Source: CAYQPF01 sp964419225
Lineage (GTDB): Bacteria; Cloacimonadota; Cloacimonadia; Cloacimonadales; CAYQPF01
Assembly (NCBI GenBank): GCA_964419225.1
Contig: CAYQPF010000156.1
Location: 1-11,393 of the forward strand
Length of the DNA stretch: 11,393 nt
Direction: 5' to 3'
Position 1 is the first letter of the stretch; each line of letters starts with the position of its first letter. A program made the translations under genes and the position numbers. Positions 6,515 to 11,393 of the stretch are shown piece by piece. The notes beneath the pieces are model-generated. The model searched no databases, was not told the origin of the DNA, and saw nothing but the letters and a program-made list of their open reading frames with translations.

Positions 6515-8236
6515 ATGCAAAAATTCCTGACTATTATATTTTCATGCCTGTTATTGTCATGCTCATCATTCAAGGGTGAGCAGGGTAAGATTTACGATAA
6601 ACTGCAAGAATGGGATAAGATACTGTACGAAAAGCCGGAAGAGATTGTGGATAGTCTTGCTACTCTGAGTTCAAAGGATTTGTCTAATAAAAACAAAGCT
6701 TACTATTCGCTATTATTAACAATTGCCAGAAACAAAGCAGATATAACCGAAAAGAATGACTCTATAATTTCGATTGCAGTAGATTGGTACAAAAAAAGAA
6801 AAGACTACAGAAATACATGTAGATCTATTCTTTACAAGGGTCTTTTGATTAATGAAAAAAACTTACGCGACTCTTATTTGTGTTATGACCTAAAAGAGGC
6901 AGAAAGAATCTTTTATAAATTCAACATTCAGGATAACGACTTTAAGAGCCAGATTTACAGTTGCCTAGGAAAAGCTTACCTATTTAACACATCGTCAGAT
7001 GTCATTCTTATTGATCCAAGAGTAAAGACAGTTGAAAGAACGGTTAAAATTCCGGAAGAGTATTTTATAAAAAGTATAAATATTAATAAAAAATTAAATA
7101 ATTATAAAGAGGTTCAGAGAGCTAAACTTGAACTATCTGAAGTATATATTCAAAATAAAGAAGAAATGGCTCTTGCTCTTCTTAACTCCTTTGGTAATCC
7201 AGACACACTTACACCAAATATAAAATATGACCTTTTCGATATATTTCAGACTTATTATTCATTCAAAAAAGAGCATAATAAATCAATTGAGTGTCTAAAA
7301 AAAATGTTGGAGATAAGGGGTAAGACACTTATTAGTAAATCTAAAGAGGTCAATCTCTATAGTAAAATCGCCTCAAAATACATAATTATTAATAATCCGG
7401 ATAGTGCATTATTTTACGCCAAGCTTTCCCTTAAATTTACAGAAGACTCAACAGAGAACAGTCTGCATCCAAATTACAAATTGCTAGCCAATACCTATTC
7501 CTTACTAGGAGATTATAAATCCGCATTTGAGTATAACCAAAAATACATTCATTCTTTCCTCTCTTTTCGCGCGGATATGGACAAAGACAAAGTGAAAGTT
7601 CCGAAATCATGGTTAGGAAAGAGGAGTGATAAGGAGGCAAAAGTAGAAAAGGAAAATAACAGGTTATGGATAACAGTTTTTATATTGGTATTAAGCTTCT
7701 CTTTAGCGATCCTATTCATAAGAAAGAAAATTAAAGCAGCTCAATTCGAACGGGAAGAATATAAGAAAAAGATTGTAATTCTTGAAGGCGAACTAAAAAG
7801 AACCAATTTCATAAGTCAGCTTCTCGAAACATCTGTGGGAGCTCTTCCAAAATTAGTTGATGATGTTAATAAACACGCCAACCGAAGCAGGAAGTTTTCA
7901 AGTGAATTGTCAGATGATATGAATGACACTCTTAACAGCATCCGGTCACTTTCGAAGGACAACCTATCGGTATTAGCCCATAGTGATAATTTTATTTCTG
8001 CTAATCCGAATGTGAAATACCTGACAACTTTATCCGACATGGAAATTGTTATATTAATTTTATTTGACCTTAAGTTCAGTTCAAAAGAGATCTCGGAGTT
8101 GCTCAGTAATTCACAGTCAAGTGTGAGAGCGATGAAAACAAGGATCAAGGGAAAAATTCTGGCTATCGATGACCTACCTTATGACCCTAAAATCACCTTC
8201 AATATCTTTTCAAAAGATCAAAATCACCGCGACTAA
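6515..8236 (+). CDS. Lipid-anchored TPR membrane regulator with C-terminal HTH (copy 2)
   Basis: A 573-aa paralog of 4221-5939 with the same order of parts. It has a lipoprotein signal with Cys16 and TPR-like helices to about residue 350 (for example YKLLANTYSLLGDYKSAFE). A Lys-rich stretch at about 358-382 precedes one TM segment at about 385-402, then a charged linker. The C-terminal HTH at about 506-548 contains SKEISELLSNSQSSVRAMKTR. The first 52 residues after the signal and the last 130 are closest to copy 1, while the middle sensor helices (about 150-330) have diverged most and differ by short insertions. That fits two sensors with different inputs and similar DNA targets, which is inference. 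ATG 6515 is chosen over TTG 6506, which lies in the promoter box. The next genes are a small exported protein and an outer-membrane barrel 232 bases downstream. Confidence 0.88.
   Translation: MQKFLTIIFSCLLLSCSSFKGEQGKIYDKLQEWDKILYEKPEEIVDSLATLSSKDLSNKNKAYYSLLLTIARNKADITEKNDSIISIAVDWYKKRKDYRNTCRSILYKGLLINEKNLRDSYLCYDLKEAERIFYKFNIQDNDFKSQIYSCLGKAYLFNTSSDVILIDPRVKTVERTVKIPEEYFIKSININKKLNNYKEVQRAKLELSEVYIQNKEEMALALLNSFGNPDTLTPNIKYDLFDIFQTYYSFKKEHNKSIECLKKMLEIRGKTLISKSKEVNLYSKIASKYIIINNPDSALFYAKLSLKFTEDSTENSLHPNYKLLANTYSLLGDYKSAFEYNQKYIHSFLSFRADMDKDKVKVPKSWLGKRSDKEAKVEKENNRLWITVFILVLSFSLAILFIRKKIKAAQFEREEYKKKIVILEGELKRTNFISQLLETSVGALPKLVDDVNKHANRSRKFSSELSDDMNDTLNSIRSLSKDNLSVLAHSDNFISANPNVKYLTTLSDMEIVILILFDLKFSSKEISELLSNSQSSVRAMKTRIKGKILAIDDLPYDPKITFNIFSKDQNHRD
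6557..6660 (+). repeat. 104-bp block identical to 4263-4366
   Basis: The second copy of the block described at 4263-4366, in direct orientation 2294 bases downstream. Recombination between the copies would delete or duplicate one regulator-ferredoxin unit. Confidence 0.9.
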
Positions 8237-8308
8237 AGCGCAACAAAGCGCAACAAAAATTTTCGAAGTATCAGATAAACACTTTGTTATCCGATGAAAA
8301 AGCGCAAC
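8235..8308 (+). repeat. AAAGCGCAAC direct repeats (three copies)
   Basis: AAAGCGCAAC occurs back to back at 8235-8244 and 8245-8254, and again at 8299-8308. The first overlaps the stop codon of the second regulator. Between the second and third copies, ATCAGATAA (8270-8278) and TTATCCGAT (8287-8295) form a nine-position stem with one mismatch and an 8-nt loop. The repeats could be binding sites or a simple local duplication. Confidence 0.55.
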
Positions 8309-8346
8309 AAAATGTAGCAAGTTTTGTTTATGGCTTTTCTGGCAAT

Positions 8347-8387
8347 ATTCTCGTTATATTTGAAAGACAAAATTCTATGACGAGAAT
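8347..8387 (+). promoter_or_regulatory. Long stem-loop upstream of envelope operon
   Basis: ATTCTCGTTATA at 8347-8358 pairs with TATGACGAGAAT at 8376-8387, twelve pairs including one G-U. Inside the loop, TTTG (8359-8362) pairs with CAAA (8368-8371). No T-run follows, so it is unlikely to be an intrinsic terminator. It lies 81 bases before the next ATG, where a regulatory RNA element or protein site would fit. Confidence 0.45.
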
Positions 8388-8439
8388 TTAACACGAAGAT
8401 TTTACAAAACTAATTGTCTGGTTGGAAATGATAATCATG

Positions 8440-8447
8440 TATTTTTA
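8440..8447 (+). promoter_or_regulatory. Possible -7 box of envelope operon
   Basis: TATTTTTA matches seven of eight defined or free positions of TAnnTTTG, with A in place of the last G. No well-spaced -33 TTG is evident. It lies 21 bases before the ATG at 8469. Weak support. Confidence 0.3.
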
Positions 8448-8468
8448 TAGAAACTAATTATTTAATTT

Positions 8469-8915
8469 ATGAAAAATTTTTATTTCATTCTGTTTTTAAT
8501 ATTCCCTTTTACACTTTTCTCGCAAGAATCTGGGGTGCATAATCTTCCTTTAATATTCTCATTGAGCAACGACGAGCTCAGAACCCTTGTCACGTCCAAA
8601 ACATCCCAGATAAAAATGTCCGAGGAAGAAATTATTAAGATATCCAAAATTATTGAAAAGAGAAAAGAAGAGTATTTCAGATTAGTTAGTAAAGTAAAAA
8701 AATCTGTTCCATTTGATGCAAATGGTAAACCGATTGGGATGGCAGATCCTGAAATAAAGCGAGAACGAGATGCATTATATAACGATGTCTGTACATCTAT
8801 TCATGATATTTTTGGCGAAAAGAGATACAAACAACTCTATCTGACCTTAATTAATGAATATGATAGGAGGAATACGGAACGTTTGAAAAGTGCCGGGGAA
8901 AAAACCAAGAGGTAA
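8469..8915 (+). CDS. Small exported helical protein of unknown function
   Basis: A 148-aa protein that I do not recognise. Residues 1-18 form a signal peptide (MKNFYFILFLIFPFTLFS), with likely cleavage before Gln19, leaving about 130 residues in the periplasm or beyond. No lipobox Cys is present. The mature part looks all-helical and highly charged (SEEEIIKISKIIEKRKEEYF), is broken by a short Gly/Pro loop (FDANGKPIGMADPE), and ends in a basic tail. The size, charge and the phrase IFGEKRYKQLYL recall periplasmic CpxP/Spy-like helical chaperones or metal sensors, but no LTXXQ motif is visible, so this is only a suggestion. One Cys is present in the mature chain. The next gene begins 12 bases after the stop, so they are very likely co-transcribed. 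A helper or cargo-binding partner of that outer-membrane protein is plausible inference. Confidence 0.8.
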   Translation: MKNFYFILFLIFPFTLFSQESGVHNLPLIFSLSNDELRTLVTSKTSQIKMSEEEIIKISKIIEKRKEEYFRLVSKVKKSVPFDANGKPIGMADPEIKRERDALYNDVCTSIHDIFGEKRYKQLYLTLINEYDRRNTERLKSAGEKTKR

Positions 8916-8927
8916 ATTAAGATCATT

Positions 8928-11393
8928 ATGCGTGTCCTATTATTAGTATTTACGACATTACTTATTACTCTTTCTACCAATGCCCAACAGCGCGGTGTTG
9001 TAATGAGTGCAAATATAATTCTCTCTGTGCAGGATAGCTTGACAAAAGCTCCGCTGGAATTTGTTACAGCAGTTTTGTCAAAAATTGATAAGAACAAAAA
9101 CAAAGAGATATTCACTTATGCAATCTCCGATAGTTCTGGCACTATAAAATTCAACAGAATTCCAGTGTCTGATTATGAAATATCATTGCAATACGTAGGA
9201 TATTTTATGAAATTGATCCCAAATATCAAGATTGACGGCAAGGACCTCCTAAAGGGAGATAATATAAAAGACTTGGGAGTGATTAAATTGAAGGAGAATG
9301 TAAAAGAACTTAATGCAGTTACAATCAAGGATCATGTTGTTCCAATTAAATACCTGGGTGATACAATACAATATAACGCGGCCGCATTTAAACTATCTGA
9401 TTCAGATGTCCTGGAAGATTTCTTCAAGAAACTTCCTGGCTGGAGTGTAGATAAAAATGGTAGAATTACGGCGAACGGCAAGGTGATTGAGCAGATCACT
9501 GTCAATGGCAGAATATTCTTTCTCAATGATCCGGTTTTTGTAAGCAGGAACCTACCGGCAAAAATGCTGAAAAACATAAAACTTTTTGAAAAGCAGTCTG
9601 AAAAATCGAAGTTTACAGGAATTGACGACGGCGCAAGGACAAATACTGTGGATGTGGCAATAAAGGAGGATATGCTTAACGGCTGGTTGGGTAATATAAG
9701 TGCAGGTGGAGGAACAGATGAGAGGTACAAAGCCAAAGAGTTTCTTGCTAATTTCAATAAATATAATCAGGTGGCAATAATAGGTAATGCATCAAATCTT
9801 AGCGAACTATCCATTATGCCAGGAGCAACACAGACAAATTCAGGCAAATCCCACAACTATTCACTTGGGAGCAACCTGAACCTTACAGACAGAAAAAACC
9901 GGTACAGTACTGATATATCCTATAAACTAAACGGGAATGACAATGTTTCCGAAACAGATATTTACAGGCTTAATTTTATCAAGGATAGCTCTTTTATTTA
10001 TGAAAATAGTGCAAGGAATGAGAATAATAACGTGGCCCACAACATAAATGGAGTCATCAATATGAATGACAGTAAGAACATGATCGTTATAAAGCCGATG
10101 GCCAGATTTTCTTATGGTGATTATTCAAATTCAACCAAATATAAGATAATGGGAGGAGAATCGGGAACAATAATCAATGAGGGTGAGAGCAAGGATGCCG
10201 GGAAAAGAGATCAGGAGTCAGTCTCGACAGATTTTCAGATAGTCAGGAGAGCTAAAAAAGCCAGAAGGACACTAAGTATAAACGGAAAGCTTGGTTTTGA
10301 CAGAAGTGCAAATGACGGAAGGAACAGTATTTCAGGAAGAAGTGATCAAAAATACAATATCAACAATAATTCAATAAAATTCTCTGCTTTGGTATCATAT
10401 ACAGAGCCAATGACAAAAAAGATGATTTTAGTAACCAATTGGGGAGTGACTTCTTCATTGTCCAAATTGAATAAAGAGACATACAATCCTGATAATTACG
10501 GAAATTTTACACAACTGGACCCCCTGCTATCAGACAGGTCAGATAATACCGAACTCAGACAGAATATTGACCTTTCCCTTCAGAAGCCAAAGGGAAAAGG
10601 AGAAAGCAGTTATTATATGATTGGCATATCTCTTCTGCCATCATATATCAAAAGAATTTCTGAGGGGGGGAATTTAGATAAATGGTTTATAAACGTAGCA
10701 CCAAAAGCTGAACTCAGGATAACAACGCCGAAATTATTTCAACTCTTTCTAAATTACAATGCCAACTCCAGGACACCCGACCTTTCGCAGATTATGCCTG
10801 TTCCGGACAATACCAATCCACTATACTTCAGGATAGGAAACAGGGAATTGAAAGGCGAATATGAGCATGCTGCCAGTCTCAGGTTAATGAAGATAACTAA
10901 TGTCTCCCGTGGATTGGCATCGGGTATTTATGTCTATACCAATGTCTCATATTTCACAAGTAAAATTATAAACAAATCCTGGTTTGACGATAAAGGCATA
11001 CAATACTCGATGCCATATAATGACAAAGGCGATTATTCAATGACTGCAAGATTTGGGTTTGACCTCCCTTTTTTCAATGGAGTACTTAGTTGTATGAATG
11101 CTACGAGTGCCGGTTATTATAATAACATCTCCTATATAGATGGAAGCAGGAATATTACAAAAAGGGCAGTATTTGGAGAAAAAGCCGGATTAACTATAAA
11201 TATTGATGATTTGTACCTTAATGCAGGAGGGTCATTTAACTATGAAAAATCAGAGAACTCAATTTACCCGGGCAAGAAAAATTCTACATGGAGAAATAGT
11301 ATAGACGGAAGTCTAAAGTATATATTCCCTCTTGAAATAGACTTCCGGACGGACATATCATATCAGTTTTTCACCGGTTATACCACTCAGAAT
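8928..11393 (+). CDS. TonB-receptor-like outer-membrane beta-barrel protein (3' partial)
   Basis: 822 codons are visible without a stop; the gene continues beyond the window. Residues 1-19 form a signal peptide cut after STNA. Residues about 28-118 form a carboxypeptidase-regulatory-like beta-sandwich (VQDSLTKAPLEFVTAVL, then a DSSGTIKF turn and YEISLQYVGY). Residues about 130-250 match the plug of the Bacteroidota outer-membrane barrel family PF14905: DVLEDFFKKLPGWSVDKNG, VNGRIFF, NLPAKMLKNIKLFEKQSE and FTGIDDGARTNTVDVAIKE. From Gly252 on, alternating aromatic beta strands with DLSQIMPVPDNTNPL resemble TonB-dependent receptor barrels. No TonB box is obvious. The probable role is outer-membrane uptake or an envelope function with an unknown substrate. 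No SusD-like partner is in view; instead a small exported protein gene precedes it by 12 bases. The start is the only ATG that gives the signal peptide. Confidence 0.92.
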   Translation, partial: MRVLLLVFTTLLITLSTNAQQRGVVMSANIILSVQDSLTKAPLEFVTAVLSKIDKNKNKEIFTYAISDSSGTIKFNRIPVSDYEISLQYVGYFMKLIPNIKIDGKDLLKGDNIKDLGVIKLKENVKELNAVTIKDHVVPIKYLGDTIQYNAAAFKLSDSDVLEDFFKKLPGWSVDKNGRITANGKVIEQITVNGRIFFLNDPVFVSRNLPAKMLKNIKLFEKQSEKSKFTGIDDGARTNTVDVAIKEDMLNGWLGNISAGGGTDERYKAKEFLANFNKYNQVAIIGNASNLSELSIMPGATQTNSGKSHNYSLGSNLNLTDRKNRYSTDISYKLNGNDNVSETDIYRLNFIKDSSFIYENSARNENNNVAHNINGVINMNDSKNMIVIKPMARFSYGDYSNSTKYKIMGGESGTIINEGESKDAGKRDQESVSTDFQIVRRAKKARRTLSINGKLGFDRSANDGRNSISGRSDQKYNINNNSIKFSALVSYTEPMTKKMILVTNWGVTSSLSKLNKETYNPDNYGNFTQLDPLLSDRSDNTELRQNIDLSLQKPKGKGESSYYMIGISLLPSYIKRISEGGNLDKWFINVAPKAELRITTPKLFQLFLNYNANSRTPDLSQIMPVPDNTNPLYFRIGNRELKGEYEHAASLRLMKITNVSRGLASGIYVYTNVSYFTSKIINKSWFDDKGIQYSMPYNDKGDYSMTARFGFDLPFFNGVLSCMNATSAGYYNNISYIDGSRNITKRAVFGEKAGLTINIDDLYLNAGGSFNYEKSENSIYPGKKNSTWRNSIDGSLKYIFPLEIDFRTDISYQFFTGYTTQN

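Noticed and set aside
9332..9757. 141-codon minus-strand open frame
   Set aside because: It is antisense to the plug region of the outer-membrane barrel, whose plus-strand reading has clear family motifs.

Overview
The window looks like a chromosomal piece of a Bacteroidota (probably Bacteroidales) genome. The evidence is a split pair of RND efflux permeases, TPR-transmembrane-HTH regulators, an outer-membrane barrel with a carboxypeptidase-regulatory-like N-terminal domain, Bacteroides-type TAnnTTTG promoter boxes and almost no Shine-Dalgarno sequences. I cannot name the genus. All genes lie on the + strand.

Region 1 (1-3519) is the end of an efflux operon: the C-terminal part of one RND permease overlaps by four bases (ATGA) the start of a second, full-length RND permease of 1045 aa. 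The two probably work in one tripartite pump, perhaps as a mixed trimer. Both have Asn where AcrB has its TM10 Lys, and the second has only one of the two TM4 Asp residues.

Region 2 (3520-4206) has no convincing gene. It is packed with palindromes and related repeats, including a perfect 41-bp palindrome, a perfect 12-bp-arm hairpin, a 17-bp inverted repeat and a 25-bp direct repeat sharing its core with the large palindrome. It resembles a cluster of REP/MITE-like elements.

Region 3 (4207-8236) is visibly richer in A+T. It holds two paralogous regulators of 572 and 573 aa in tandem. Each has a lipoprotein signal, helical TPR-like repeats, one membrane segment, a charged linker and a C-terminal LuxR-like helix-turn-helix. 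A single-cluster ferredoxin gene sits between them. The paralogs have diverged over most of their length, yet share a 104-bp block without any substitution starting at the lipobox, and an identical 18-bp promoter segment that ends six bases before each ATG.

Region 4 (8237-11393) begins with short direct repeats and two stem-loops, followed by a probable two-gene operon: a small exported helical protein of unknown function and, 12 bases later, a TonB-receptor-like outer-membrane barrel that runs off the window.

A working model, which is inference, is that the twin membrane-spanning regulators sense something in the periplasm and control the downstream envelope operon, with the ferredoxin as a possible redox partner or a bystander.
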